In this document: positions 32,028-42,400 of the stretch, piece by piece
How positions within the stretch are numbered: position 1 is the stretch's first letter
Layout: each line of letters starts with the position of its first letter
Assembly: GCA_023268715.1 (NCBI GenBank)
Contig: JALRLV010000001.1
Coordinates: 139,597 to 187,348 of the forward strand
DNA from: Candidatus Thalassarchaeaceae archaeon
GTDB taxonomy: Archaea; Thermoplasmatota; Poseidoniia; Poseidoniales; Thalassarchaeaceae
DNA length: 47,752 nucleotides
Reading direction: 5' to 3'
Notes under the pieces: generated by a model
What the model was told of the DNA's origin: nothing
The model's database searches: none
What the model saw: only the letters and a program-made list of their open reading frames with translations
Made by a program: the position numbers and the translations under genes

Positions 32028-34352
32028 TTGTTGAGGTCAAGAGCGCTTTCAGTAGCAATTTTTCTACTTCTCGTCGGTACTCTTAGTGCCGGTTCTACCA
32101 GCGGGCAAGAGGTAGAAGAATTTGGCCCAGGTCTGGAACTCAGCATCCCTCAAAGTCACAATATATTTCTTCATGGGACCGAAGAGACTCCCGAACTTCG
32201 TAGAGACTGGCCAATCCTTACTGGAATACCTGGAGGTTCCGCAAGTTTCTCCAAAACAGCAGGGGTGCCTCAAAATCTCGTCGATGTTCAAGGAATACCG
32301 ATTGTAGAGGCTCTTTCCCTAAATGGCACAGTTACCGTTGAATTGTATGCATCGTTAGAGGCGAAATCTCCAGTTTGCAGGCAAACGAATGTTATTCCTG
32401 GTTCACCCGCTGGTGCAACAACTCAATTCTTTGTGACTCTGAAATGGGGTTCTTTCACACTTCTCAACGGTATGGCTACGAATGTTGTAACCATGGAAGA
32501 ATCCTATACCCAATCTCATATTTTCAAAATCGAGGCACCTGTTGATGATGTAGACTTGGGGCCAGGCGATGTCTTATCTTTGCAAATTTCAGTACAACAT
32601 GACTGTGTTCAGCCTGGCTCATTGTGGTGGGGGACTTATGATGCAAAAAGTGGAATCATATTTTCTGGTGATTTAATCGATCCACAATTAGAACAAGTCA
32701 CTGATTCAAACCGAATAACAAGAATCGAATTTACCCCTATCTCACCATGGGGTCCTTCTGATTTTTCACAACAAGTAATCGAAGTTGTTGGGCCGATGGA
32801 TAGTTACGAGTCTATGGTTCATGGATTCGGCCAAGAGGACCAAAGATTGGAGCACTTTGAATCTCCTCATTCCTTTAGAGTCGGTGAAGCGAATAGGACC
32901 GTTCTTACCTGGTCTACCTCTAAACCCTTGGAACCAGGATTGTACATGATTGATGGTTGCTTCAAACTTCTGGATCAAGATCCCGCTGAACCTTGTGATG
33001 TTATAGGAGTTCTGAAATTCAAAGTGGAGGAAGATCCTCAGGCTCTATTGAGCGGAACATGGGTCGCCATAATGATTCCACTTGGAGTAATTGCATGGCT
33101 GGGTGCATCAATGAGAGAGGCCATGTTACCCCTTCCTGCTTATGCAGTAATTCTTGTTCTTGCCGTTGCAAGCATCGGACCTGCTATCCACCTACCCGAC
33201 ATAGATGCCAATGCACCACGTTCAGATGGCGCGGCACCATCTTTCGCTCTCTTGGAACATGGCGGGGATGGTTCGGTATCTCTGTTTGAATTACTTTCAG
33301 ATTCAGACGCTGTTGTTGTTGGGTTGTATGTCCCCGGATCTGCCAATGCAAACCGTCAAGCAAATGATTTCCAAATGGCTGATGCACTGATAGAAAGAGA
33401 TATTTCATTTGTTCAGATTGCTACTGGCGAGGGGGTCAGAGCAGTCGATTTAGACGCTCATTCCGAATTAATCAATGGTTCTTGGCCATTACTGATGGAT
33501 ACTGCTGATTCTAGTGTCGGTAAATCCTTCCCAAGTGGGGCAAGTGATGCTGTAATTATCATCGATGCAGCGGGTTTCATCACTGATTGGTCACCTGGAA
33601 TTTTCTCAAGTTCGGAGATTGCCGACGCGGTCGAAGAAGCAACGAAGGGCTCCGGTCACAGTGTATTTGACCCACTTACCTTACTTTGGGGTACGGCCTT
33701 ACTTCCTTTGTTCGTTCTCGCTATGCCGCGAGAAAGGAAATATCAGCAGCCGGATGAGGTTCTATTACCCGGCTCGGGAGTTTTGTTAACATTACTTGCA
33801 GCAGGTGTGGGTTTTTCCCTGTGGGCATTACCCATTTCACTGATGGCAGCATTTGGCTTGGGAGCATGGTGGATATGGATAGAATTGATACTAGCCATTA
33901 TCCTAACCTACCATGGTATACGAACCTTAACCGGTGGCAGAATTCCAGAGATGGATTGGATTTCAAATAAGATTCATTCTAGACTACCAGATGGATATCG
34001 AGATTGGAAAAAGGCATCTTCATTTAGCGACGACCTTCATTTAGGAATTTGGGTGGCCTGGTTGATTTGGCTGCGTACTCCCGATTTGGTTGCTCAGGGT
34101 GTTGGCGCAGTAGCTCGAACTGGGGTTTTTGGAATAATTCTCTCTGTATTCATGTTACTAGGTCTAATCCTCGCCGCAGGTTTGACTGTAGTAATCGCTC
34201 GTGCTGTAATCGGAATAACCGGTCCAATCCCTAGAACGCTTGGTAGTCTGAGTGTAGGGATTCGTCCAAGAGCATGGGGCCTAGCGAGTGCAATATTGGG
34301 GTCTTGGTTACTTATCAGTCTACTAGTTGGTCCGGTATTGGGTAATTTTTGA
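32028..34352 (+). CDS. Large membrane protein with cysteine-less peroxiredoxin-like domain
   Basis: Not a recognised family as a whole. A signal peptide (about residues 5-25) leads to an extracellular beta-rich domain (about 26-340), one or two membrane helices (about 345-390), a thioredoxin/AhpC-like domain (about 400-545: PSFALLEHGGDGSVSLFELL, VVVGLYVPGSAN, WPLLMDTADSSVGKSF), and then about five helices to the C-terminus. In AhpC-type proteins the stretch after YFYP... carries the peroxidatic Cys; here it reads PGSANANRQANDF and has none, so redox catalysis is unlikely. It starts with TTG at 32028 (TTG also at 32031), with AGAGGTG upstream. A surface sensor or scaffold role is only a guess. 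Confidence 0.75.
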   Translation: MLRSRALSVAIFLLLVGTLSAGSTSGQEVEEFGPGLELSIPQSHNIFLHGTEETPELRRDWPILTGIPGGSASFSKTAGVPQNLVDVQGIPIVEALSLNGTVTVELYASLEAKSPVCRQTNVIPGSPAGATTQFFVTLKWGSFTLLNGMATNVVTMEESYTQSHIFKIEAPVDDVDLGPGDVLSLQISVQHDCVQPGSLWWGTYDAKSGIIFSGDLIDPQLEQVTDSNRITRIEFTPISPWGPSDFSQQVIEVVGPMDSYESMVHGFGQEDQRLEHFESPHSFRVGEANRTVLTWSTSKPLEPGLYMIDGCFKLLDQDPAEPCDVIGVLKFKVEEDPQALLSGTWVAIMIPLGVIAWLGASMREAMLPLPAYAVILVLAVASIGPAIHLPDIDANAPRSDGAAPSFALLEHGGDGSVSLFELLSDSDAVVVGLYVPGSANANRQANDFQMADALIERDISFVQIATGEGVRAVDLDAHSELINGSWPLLMDTADSSVGKSFPSGASDAVIIIDAAGFITDWSPGIFSSSEIADAVEEATKGSGHSVFDPLTLLWGTALLPLFVLAMPRERKYQQPDEVLLPGSGVLLTLLAAGVGFSLWALPISLMAAFGLGAWWIWIELILAIILTYHGIRTLTGGRIPEMDWISNKIHSRLPDGYRDWKKASSFSDDLHLGIWVAWLIWLRTPDLVAQGVGAVARTGVFGIILSVFMLLGLILAAGLTVVIARAVIGITGPIPRTLGSLSVGIRPRAWGLASAILGSWLLISLLVGPVLGNF

Positions 34353-34430
34353 TTTCGAATAATCAACTCAACTCTAAACTAACCAACCGAGAGCATCATA
34401 AGAGTATAGCCACTCGTCTGTGCACAGATT

Positions 34431-34503
34431 GGGGGTATAGTATAGCCCGGTATTATTACCGGCTCCAGACCGGTGGAGGGGGGTTCAAATCCCTCTGCCC
34501 CCA
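34431..34503 (+). tRNA. tRNA-Trp, anticodon CCA
   Basis: Acceptor GGGGGTA with TGCCCCC (one G-U), anticodon stem ACCGG/CCGGT enclosing loop CTCCAGA (anticodon CCA), and T loop GTTCAAAT. The discriminator is A, and CCA is encoded at 34504-34506. AGTATAGC centred about 25 bases upstream could be its TATA element. No intron is seen in the anticodon loop, although archaeal tRNA-Trp often has one. Confidence 0.95.
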
Positions 34504-34589
34504 CCATAAAACTCAGCCATGCATTACCCATTATCATCAGATTCATCATGTGGTGGGATTGATGAAGTGCGGCCGTTCGCCTCCGCTCA

Positions 34590-36719
34590 ATGGATAGTAG
34601 GTCGGTTGCAGTCGCGCTTGTGCTCATTCTATTATCTCCACTTGCTGGAAGTATTGCGGCCCCCAGTACAAATTCCAAACATACTCAATTGGACTCAACA
34701 GGATTTCAATTAATTGAGGAAGGCCTTTCCACAGAAATCCCAATTCAGGAACCAATTTGGTGGGATTCCGATTTAAATTGGTGGGAGCACACTTCACTGG
34801 ATTCAGATCGTAATCGAATCCACGACTCATTACAATCAGCCGCGGGTCCTGTGAATGTCGGTATATCCTACTCGCGCGAGGTTACAAATGTGGATAAAGA
34901 AACATTGGAAAACTTGGGTTTTGATGTCCACATTGAATTGCCCATAGTAGACGCATTATTGCTAGGAGATGTCGATTCAAGTCAAGTTTGGCTATTAGCA
35001 GAATTAGATGGAGTAGTTATGGTAGAGAGATATGGCTCTCTAGTTTTCTATGGAGATGTCCAAACTCCTGCAGTGAAAGCCATGAACTCCTCAGAATATC
35101 CGATTGGGGCATGGGATTTTGGAGTGACAGGTAAAGGAATTAATATCGCGATGGTTGATACTGGTGTTGACAATGAACATCCTGGACTCAATACGAAATT
35201 TGTAGCGGGATATGATGCTGTTTGCTTCGTACATTCAGACCCGCAATGTATCCTTGCAGGAGGCAGGGAAGATGATGGTTCATTTGATCCAGATGATGGT
35301 AATCAGCACGGGACTGCATGTATGGGGATGGCAAGTGCAACTGGTATTGAGGCCGATGGCTCCCAATCTGATTTCTACGGCTCAGCTCCAGATGCTGGTT
35401 TGGTAGATGTACGAATAGGAACAGATGTTGGGGCAGGACCGTTTGAAAATTACCTTCTGGAGCAAGAATTTTACGAATCTGCCATGAATGGTCTTCAGTG
35501 GATTATAGACCATCGAGATGATGCGTGGCCAGGAGTAGAAGAAGAGAGTTATGGAATCGATATAATCTCTCTTTCTTGGGGAATAACCAGCCACGAAAAC
35601 GGAGGTTCGGATGGAACTGACATGCACAGTAGAATACTCGATGAAGCAATGGAATTAGGAGTAGCTGTTTCTAACGCTGCGGGTAATGACGGAGAGGACA
35701 ATGATGGACTATCTGGAATGAGCGCATCTTCTCTTTCAATCACTGTCGCATCAACTGATGATCAGAATACCGTCAACAGATCAGACGACACCATTGCGGG
35801 ATATTCATCAAGAGGGCCTCGCAAGGACAATGGTGATGGTAACCCGCTAAACGAATTAATTCCAGAAATTAGTGCACCGGGTACTAATATAATTCAAGCC
35901 GAGGGATGTGTTTCGAGTGGAGGCTGCAATAATTTCCTTGGTGGTGATGCATCTCAGAACACCTATACTGGAAGAGGCAGTGGAACCTCTTATGCGGCTC
36001 CAGCGGTAACTGGAATCGTAGCATTAGTTTGGGAGGCAAACGAAAACCTAACTCCATTACAAATTAAAGAAGTTCTCAAACATACATCTGAATTACGAGG
36101 TGAAGCCAGCGCCCCTGAAATCGATCCATATTGGAATAGAGAATTTGGATATGGTATGGTCGATGCTTTGGCCGCTGTTGAACTAGCAATTTTCCTAAGA
36201 GATAGCGGGCAAACTCCACTAATCGATCCAACATTACAGAATCACAGACTCAATCTTTCCTCGGGCGACGTAATCAATATGACCGGTCATGCTTGGGGTC
36301 AAGAAGGAGGCATTGACCGAGTAGAATATCGAATTGATGGTGGCGAATGGATTGAGACGACTTACTCCGCCACTCCAAGTGACGTAGGTGCTCTAACTCC
36401 CTTCTTGTGGCATATTTTATTGGACCCAAATAAACTGATATCAGGCAACCATACAGTGGAGGTTCATGCTGTTGCAGGTGCTATGCATTCACTGCCGGTA
36501 TTCTTCGAAATCGAGGGCAAAGGTGGTGCTTCAGAATCACTAGAAATTCCCCCAATCGCAATCGGCATTGTCGTTATCGTTGCATTGGCTTGGGTCGCTT
36601 CATTGGTTCTGATCAGAATGCGTTCGGACGATGAGATTGAAACTATGATTAACAGTTTTCGAAATCGAAATGAGATTGAGGAAGTTGTAGAAGCAGAGTT
36701 ACTCGACAGTGAAAATTAA
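34590..36719 (+). CDS. Secreted subtilisin-like serine protease (S8) with C-terminal membrane anchor
   Basis: A signal peptide (residues 5-24) and an N-terminal prodomain-like region (about 85-155) precede the S8 catalytic domain. The triad is Asp190 (AMVDTGVD), His240 (NQHGTACMG) and Ser467 (GSGTSYAAP); the oxyanion Asn365 is in NAAGNDG. A beta-sandwich domain follows (about 550-640) and then one membrane helix (IAIGIVVIVALAWVASLVLI) with a charged cytoplasmic tail. The protein would digest external protein at the cell surface, feeding the peptide transporter encoded at 16658-24793. The 709-aa length is typical of archaeal secreted subtilases with extra domains. A 7-bp hairpin follows 39 bases after the stop. 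Confidence 0.93.
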   Translation: MDSRSVAVALVLILLSPLAGSIAAPSTNSKHTQLDSTGFQLIEEGLSTEIPIQEPIWWDSDLNWWEHTSLDSDRNRIHDSLQSAAGPVNVGISYSREVTNVDKETLENLGFDVHIELPIVDALLLGDVDSSQVWLLAELDGVVMVERYGSLVFYGDVQTPAVKAMNSSEYPIGAWDFGVTGKGINIAMVDTGVDNEHPGLNTKFVAGYDAVCFVHSDPQCILAGGREDDGSFDPDDGNQHGTACMGMASATGIEADGSQSDFYGSAPDAGLVDVRIGTDVGAGPFENYLLEQEFYESAMNGLQWIIDHRDDAWPGVEEESYGIDIISLSWGITSHENGGSDGTDMHSRILDEAMELGVAVSNAAGNDGEDNDGLSGMSASSLSITVASTDDQNTVNRSDDTIAGYSSRGPRKDNGDGNPLNELIPEISAPGTNIIQAEGCVSSGGCNNFLGGDASQNTYTGRGSGTSYAAPAVTGIVALVWEANENLTPLQIKEVLKHTSELRGEASAPEIDPYWNREFGYGMVDALAAVELAIFLRDSGQTPLIDPTLQNHRLNLSSGDVINMTGHAWGQEGGIDRVEYRIDGGEWIETTYSATPSDVGALTPFLWHILLDPNKLISGNHTVEVHAVAGAMHSLPVFFEIEGKGGASESLEIPPIAIGIVVIVALAWVASLVLIRMRSDDEIETMINSFRNRNEIEEVVEAELLDSEN

Positions 36720-36758
36720 CATTCAAAATAATCCATGTTAATTTCTCATCTTTTATTA

Positions 36759-36775
36759 CGAATCCGAAGGATTCG
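36759..36775. terminator. Perfect 7-bp hairpin with GAA loop after the subtilase gene
   Basis: CGAATCC-GAA-GGATTCG lies 39 bases after the protease stop and 41 bases before the aminotransferase start, followed by GGGGTG rather than T's. It may end the protease transcript or act as an operator for the aminotransferase. Confidence 0.45.
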
Positions 36776-36815
36776 GGGGTGTTAGTTCAAATGCTCATTC
36801 TGTTCTCCGAAGGTC

Positions 36816-37964
36816 ATGGTGCGGTTTTCGGAACGGGCGAACAGCATACGTCCAACAGGGGTTCGCCGTATGTTCGACATGGCCGGCGATGATTCGGTTC
36901 AATTTGGTTTAGGAGAACCGGACTTCCAGCCGCCTGATTTGGCCATAGACGCTTTCGAAAGAGCCATGCGAGAGGGCCGCAACAAATACACAACCACTGC
37001 AGGCCTTCCTGAATTGAGGCAAAAGATAGCAGAAACATGGCACTATCTTTCTCCAGAACTGGATGAAACTAATGTCTGCATTACGATGAGTGGTACAAAT
37101 GCATTACTGGATATTTTCCTCGCGCTAGTCGACCCGGGTGACGAAGTACTAATTCCAGAACCCTACTTCCCATTATACCCTCCAGATGTGGTGATTTGTG
37201 GAGGGCAACCCTCGCTTTATCCTTGCAGATTTGAGAATGGATTTGTACCGAAGATTGAGGATCTAGAGAAACGAGTAAATGAGAAAACTGTAGCGATTTT
37301 GTATAATTTCCCAAGCAATCCAACAGGAGGAAATGTCACACCGGAAGAACGTGATGAATTACTTGCTTTTGCAGAGCGAAACGATCTATGGGTAATTACC
37401 GATGAAGTCTATGACAGAATAGTCTACGATTGTGAACACGTATCATTCCTTGGAGCCGGTTATGACAAAGTCATCATGATCAATTCCTTCTCCAAAACTT
37501 TCGCAATGACAGGTTGGAGAATTGGATACATACTCTCCGAAAATTTAGAGGCGATGAGCCACATAACAAAGATGCAGTATTATGTCACTGCTTGTAGTAA
37601 TGATGCCATGCAATATGCTGTCCTAGAAGCGATGGATAAGGCTCCGGACTATCCTGCAAAAATGTGTCAAGAATTCAAGGCAAGAAGAGATCTAATTTGT
37701 GAAAGGCTAAACGCAATGGAAGGAGTTTCCTGCCATATTCCAACAGGAGCCTTCTATGTGTTTCCTAAGGTCGATGTACCGGGAATGAACAGTGAAGAGA
37801 TTGCAATGGCACTTCTTGAAGGAGGTGTTCTTTGTAGCCCTGGTTCAGCTTTTGGTGAGGCCGGAGAAGGGCACCTTCGATTTGCGTACACAATTGGCCG
37901 AGAAGACATCTCTAGAGGTATGGATCGAGTTGAGAAGATATTAGCAGATCTTCGTAACAATTGA
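36816..37964 (+). CDS. Class I/II PLP-dependent aminotransferase
   Basis: A fold-type I aminotransferase of 382 aa. Recognisable parts are FGLGEPDFQPP, KYTTTAGLPELRQKIA, the N-terminal half NFPSNPTGG (substrate/PLP Asn), ITDEVYDRIVY (PLP-binding Asp and Tyr), SFSKTFAMTGWRIGY (PLP Lys) and the C-terminal HLRFAYTIGREDI (substrate Arg). This is the AspC/aromatic aminotransferase branch. Substrates are probably aspartate or aromatic amino acids; which one cannot be settled from sequence. AAGG lies upstream of the ATG at 36816. Confidence 0.93.
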   Translation: MVRFSERANSIRPTGVRRMFDMAGDDSVQFGLGEPDFQPPDLAIDAFERAMREGRNKYTTTAGLPELRQKIAETWHYLSPELDETNVCITMSGTNALLDIFLALVDPGDEVLIPEPYFPLYPPDVVICGGQPSLYPCRFENGFVPKIEDLEKRVNEKTVAILYNFPSNPTGGNVTPEERDELLAFAERNDLWVITDEVYDRIVYDCEHVSFLGAGYDKVIMINSFSKTFAMTGWRIGYILSENLEAMSHITKMQYYVTACSNDAMQYAVLEAMDKAPDYPAKMCQEFKARRDLICERLNAMEGVSCHIPTGAFYVFPKVDVPGMNSEEIAMALLEGGVLCSPGSAFGEAGEGHLRFAYTIGREDISRGMDRVEKILADLRNN

Positions 37965-37976
37965 GATGGTGAAACT

Positions 37977-38198
37977 TTGTCTGGAGTCAGCATTCTTCTT
38001 TACTTTGTTATTGGATTCACAATTTGTTCCTATGGCTCTAGCAAGATGGATTCTAAGTTTGTCCTTGGATTAGTAATTATTGCCGCAAGTGGGCTATACA
38101 TTGTCGGACCTCAACCATTTCTTTTCGGGATGGTTTTGGCTACCGGATGGTCTTTGCTTAACACTGGCGTTGAGAGGATTTTTCCAATCTTAGATTAG
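37977..38198 (+). CDS. Small membrane protein, 73 aa
   Basis: Unrecognised. Two or three hydrophobic helices fill most of the protein (SILLYFVIGFTICSYG, FVLGLVIIAASGLYIVG, FLFGMVLATGWSLL). It uses a TTG start, 12 bases after the aminotransferase stop, with GGTGA 6 nt upstream, so co-transcription is likely. Its stop overlaps the stop of the convergent membrane protein gene by four bases. Confidence 0.6.
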   Translation: MSGVSILLYFVIGFTICSYGSSKMDSKFVLGLVIIAASGLYIVGPQPFLFGMVLATGWSLLNTGVERIFPILD

Positions 38199-39313
38199 TC
38201 ATCAAATAACCCAAATGGCAAATCAATCATGCGACTTTCATCTTCATTTGATTCATTTTCGCGCTCATCGCTCTCTGTAAGATTAGTAGTACGACGCCAT
38301 GGTGGAAATTCTTCAGAGATTTCATCTGAACTCTGGGCATCTATCTTGGTTGAATTTTCCTCTTCGAGCAAATTTTGGTTCAGGTTTTCAAGTTTCTCTT
38401 CTGGGTCACGCATCCAATCGGGCATATCATGTGCTCCAGCGAGGACTGAAATCGTAGTAAAAACTGCAACAGGAAGAACAGAAATAGCCACCAGAAAATC
38501 AATTATTGCTGCTTCTGGAATTTGGTCTGCTGGCATAATTGATTTCATTAAAACAGCCTCAAGTTGAACATTGTGCCAGGCTTGATAATCCACATCGAGT
38601 CTGTCTAGTGATAACTGTAGCATAACTCTTGCAATAACCCAGAAAATAATGATGGGAAGTATCCAAGAAAATTTTGAGATTCTTGCGAGAATTTTTCTAA
38701 ACCAAGCGGCTATTCCAATCAGGTGCCTTGAGTACATAGGTTGTATCCTGAGGCCAAACCAAAGAGCGATGAAATAACCAACCATACCCAATTCAAATGC
38801 ACGTTCGGGTTCAACAAACCTTTCAGGTATGCCCTCCATAATTAACAGAGGAATTGCGATTAATGCAACCTGAATTGGTACGGCTAGAATCTGTAATCCT
38901 CCATGGATTGAAAACAAATCATATGTGTCGGTTCTACTACTAACCAAACGCGCCATTTTCCCATAGGGGCTTCTTTGCAAATTTAGTCTCGCTCTATCAA
39001 TTAACTCAGGTGTATTGACGTTCCTTCTTAGGCCAAGAACCGTTAACCAACCTCCCCTGTCTGCAACGCTGGCAGGTGAGTAGGCTCCTGCGATCAAGGC
39101 CAGAATCAGTGAGAGTAATCCGTAGGTCAGACCAGCGATGATAATCCAATCGAGAGCGGCTAAATCGATGTCGAAGGAGAGTTGATCACCTTCGTTTTTT
39201 ATCGACAATAGATAGGTCAATGAAAACCCAATAATAGGTGCAATAGTGACTTGTCCGAGAACAATGATGGCTAGAACAAAGCGTGGGAATAAGGGGTTTG
39301 CACTACTAGCCAT
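38195..39313 (-). CDS. Unrecognised multi-pass membrane protein, 372 aa
   Basis: About six hydrophobic helices (VLAIIVLGQVTIAPIIGFSL, WIIIAGLTYGLLSLILALIA, LAVPIQVALIAIPLLI, LGMVGYFIALWFGLRI, WILPIIIFWVIARVML, FLVAISVLPVAVFTTISVLA) and a hydrophilic acidic C-terminal tail of about 90 residues. It could be a scaffold or an uncharacterised transporter; no motif decides. The ATG at 39313 (MASSANPLFPRF) is chosen because the open frame continuing upstream to 39436 overlaps the promoter region of the divergent surface-protein gene and looks non-coding. Confidence 0.7.
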   Translation of the reverse strand: MASSANPLFPRFVLAIIVLGQVTIAPIIGFSLTYLLSIKNEGDQLSFDIDLAALDWIIIAGLTYGLLSLILALIAGAYSPASVADRGGWLTVLGLRRNVNTPELIDRARLNLQRSPYGKMARLVSSRTDTYDLFSIHGGLQILAVPIQVALIAIPLLIMEGIPERFVEPERAFELGMVGYFIALWFGLRIQPMYSRHLIGIAAWFRKILARISKFSWILPIIIFWVIARVMLQLSLDRLDVDYQAWHNVQLEAVLMKSIMPADQIPEAAIIDFLVAISVLPVAVFTTISVLAGAHDMPDWMRDPEEKLENLNQNLLEEENSTKIDAQSSDEISEEFPPWRRTTNLTESDERENESNEDESRMIDLPFGLFDD

Positions 39314-39487
39314 ATGGCCGTCGCAACTTGAGGTCAACATAAGGCCTTCATAGATTGAACAACATTGCATACCCGTTCCTTTACACCCTATGTATCTGCC
39401 AAAAAACAGTCTGTTGCCGCCCGTAGGGCGGCGCACGCAGTGACCGAACCTTCATACCCGAACCGATATCGCAGGACATCGTTATCC

Positions 39488-42400
39488 ATGCGTAATCTGT
39501 CACCTCTAGCCCTTTTTGCCATTCTTATGGTGACGAGCCTTTCGCCGTTGGCGTTTGGTCCAACACTGGAACATGATCCCTCCAGAGAAGTTTCACCTAG
39601 AGCCTTGATTGATTTCGAAGTTTCTGATATCGAATTGGGTAACGGTTCATTGCAAGCACGTGAATGGGTAAACCCAGATGGCAGCATTGTTCAGTACGTG
39701 ATGAGGGATGAATTGATCCAAATTAATGTCACATTTACTCAGGCAGGAACATCCGGCCAACCGGCCAGTGCAATTGGAAAAATGCAAATTTGGCACCCTG
39801 TCGGAGTAATGGTAGCAGAATGGTCAGTGAACATGACTCTATCTGGGGCCCAGTCATTCAGAGCTGAATTTTATTGGACTCCAACTGCTGCTCAGAGTTA
39901 CCTCGACGATGACGGATATCTGCTTGGTGGAATTATCCTCAGAGGAATTGTCGATGGCGGTCTAGCCGACGATAACTATGACAACAACCAATTCGACCGG
40001 CTAATGCCAGTTGCAATTTGGAACGACCCTATGGAAAACGGTATTTGTGGAGATGTTGATGGAGATGGCACTATTGATTGTCCAAATCAACTAAGCTACA
40101 ACAATCCGACATGGGTAGGTGCTGGGTATGATACAGATGGTTCTCTTTCTGATGACCCTGATTATTACGGTCATTGGAGAATGGAAAATGCATCAAGCGC
40201 CGTAGGCGAAAGACACTGGAGAGTGTCTAGGCCAGGCGCAGATTATGCAAGTAACAGGATGGACAGGCTTTGGTGGGGTTGGCTAACTCCGTTCGACTCC
40301 TGCGCGGACCCAGGTCACGGATTAGGGAGCGGAACTTACGACCCTACAGTTTCAACAATTTATGCCAACTATTTTTGCCGGGCACGAATTCGTGGATTCG
40401 ATTATCTGAACTTGCAATTGGTAACAAATGCTTGGGGCAGTATGGGCCAAGGAGACACTGTTAGGTTAGAGGCGGATGCAGGGAATGATGAATTCTTCAA
40501 CTACTCCGCAATGCCATTATCAACCACCTTTGGAAACTGGACTCAACTAGTATGGAACATGACAGACGTTCACCCAACAGGCGATTACACGTTGGCTTTC
40601 AGATTTGATTCGGATTCATCCGTTGCGACCCAAGGAATCCATCTGGATGGATTTATCCTCTTTGGAATAGAAAGAGTTCCTGAATATACTCTCGATGTCG
40701 AATGTGACGATCCTCTCCCAAATGCATACATCGTGATTCCTGCAGACCCCACTCCTCCTACATTGGGTTGTACTGTGAAAAACAATGGATACGTAGATAT
40801 TACACTTCGAGTTTATACCGACGTATCCAATCAATCTTGGATGTGGGATTTCCCACTGAGGATTGATTCTAACCATCCAACGGATTTCGATAACAACGTT
40901 GTAACAAAGAACATCAAGCCTTTGGAAACCATGGATTTGTGGGTCAACCTTACAATTCCTGATGGTGCAACGGTCCAAGAGGTAGATTGGTATGTTCATA
41001 TTGGCGACGGGATCACAAATTTTTCAAAATGGAGCATAAACCTTCCAGTTGACGTAACGGCCTCGTATTCCTCGTATCTTACACAAAAGGAATTGGAAAA
41101 TCCTGCAATAACTCTACTCCCCGGAGAAACCGGCGATGTGGTCATGACTCTAAAGAATACAGGGAACCAAAGGGCGATTTGGAATCTAGGAGGTACATTT
41201 GCCGACAATCGTTGGAGTGCATCCAATCTTGTTTGGACGAATGAAACCGGAGTTGAGATAACAAGTATCGAGATGGACTTGAACGAAAAATTGGAATTGA
41301 ATGCTCGCATTACATCTCCAGATGAGATCACTCCAGGAACATATGCAATAACGCTAATCGCTAGTGGTAGAGCTCCCGCGAATTTCCAAACTGAATGGAC
41401 AATTAATGTAGAAGTTCCGATAGACCATGACCTGAAACTTGTTCCCCAAATTAGGGAGATGATGGCGCCTTCTGATGGCGCTTTACGTTGGATAGAAATC
41501 CAGCTGGTAAATGATGGTAATTCTGAAGAGGCTTTTGATTTGTCAATCGCCGCTGATTGGCGCCTTGGATTGGAGATGAATGCCGAACAAACCCTTGGAA
41601 TAGACCCATTCGGAGGCGATACAAGCGTCCTCTTGTTGTTCCCAATGCCGTATGGAATAGAAAACGAAACCTACCAAATCTGGGTTCACGCTACAAGCCA
41701 AATTAACCCCGAATACCAAAAAAGTGTGCAACTTTTGCTCACCGTTCCTGAAACATATCTCATCGAAGTACCAGACCTAGATTTGACCAATGAGGTTTAT
41801 CGTGCAGGTGATGATGCCAGAACAATGCGATGGGAGGTTTGGAACAATGGAAACATGCCTGACAAGTTCACGATTTCCTTCGATAAGAGCCACGAGGATA
41901 TCACAGTCTTCGCTACCGGACTAAACAACGGCAAGACAGATTGGATTCAACCGGGTTCATCAGTCAATCTGACCGTAAGTTATGCCTTTGACCAAGGTGC
42001 CGATGGCGATAGAACAGTCACCTTGATTGCCGAAAGTCAACAAGCAGGAACAATAGGACAAACGGTCTCGGCAGAAGGTGAAGCGGACTTCAAGGTTGGG
42101 CAAGTGGGTTGGCTTCTTGTCACCCCTCCAGCAGGCATAGTGATTGAAGATAAGGGAGAAGTCACCTTAGAATTCGTTGTGACGAATCTAAACCCTTCTT
42201 CGGAGCAATTAATGCGAGCAGACATCGACAGGATTTCAGAGCCCGACTTATTCTTCAATGTCGAGGATGTACGCGTGAACAGTGAAGATCGAGATTTTGT
42301 TCTTCCTGCAAACGCAACAAAGATTGTTACCGTCACGGTTGACCTAAATCAACAAAATCTAGATAATTTGGCCGAGAATACGATGACATTCAATGTTATT

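Noticed and set aside
34379-34678. Minus-strand open frame across tRNA-Trp encoding GAEGFEPPSTG
   Set aside because: This peptide is the familiar artefact of translating the reverse strand of a tRNA gene; the tRNA explains the sequence.
39365-39487. Upstream extension of the large surface protein
   Set aside because: It would hide the signal peptide behind 41 polar, Arg-rich residues; the ATG at 39488 gives a proper signal peptide.
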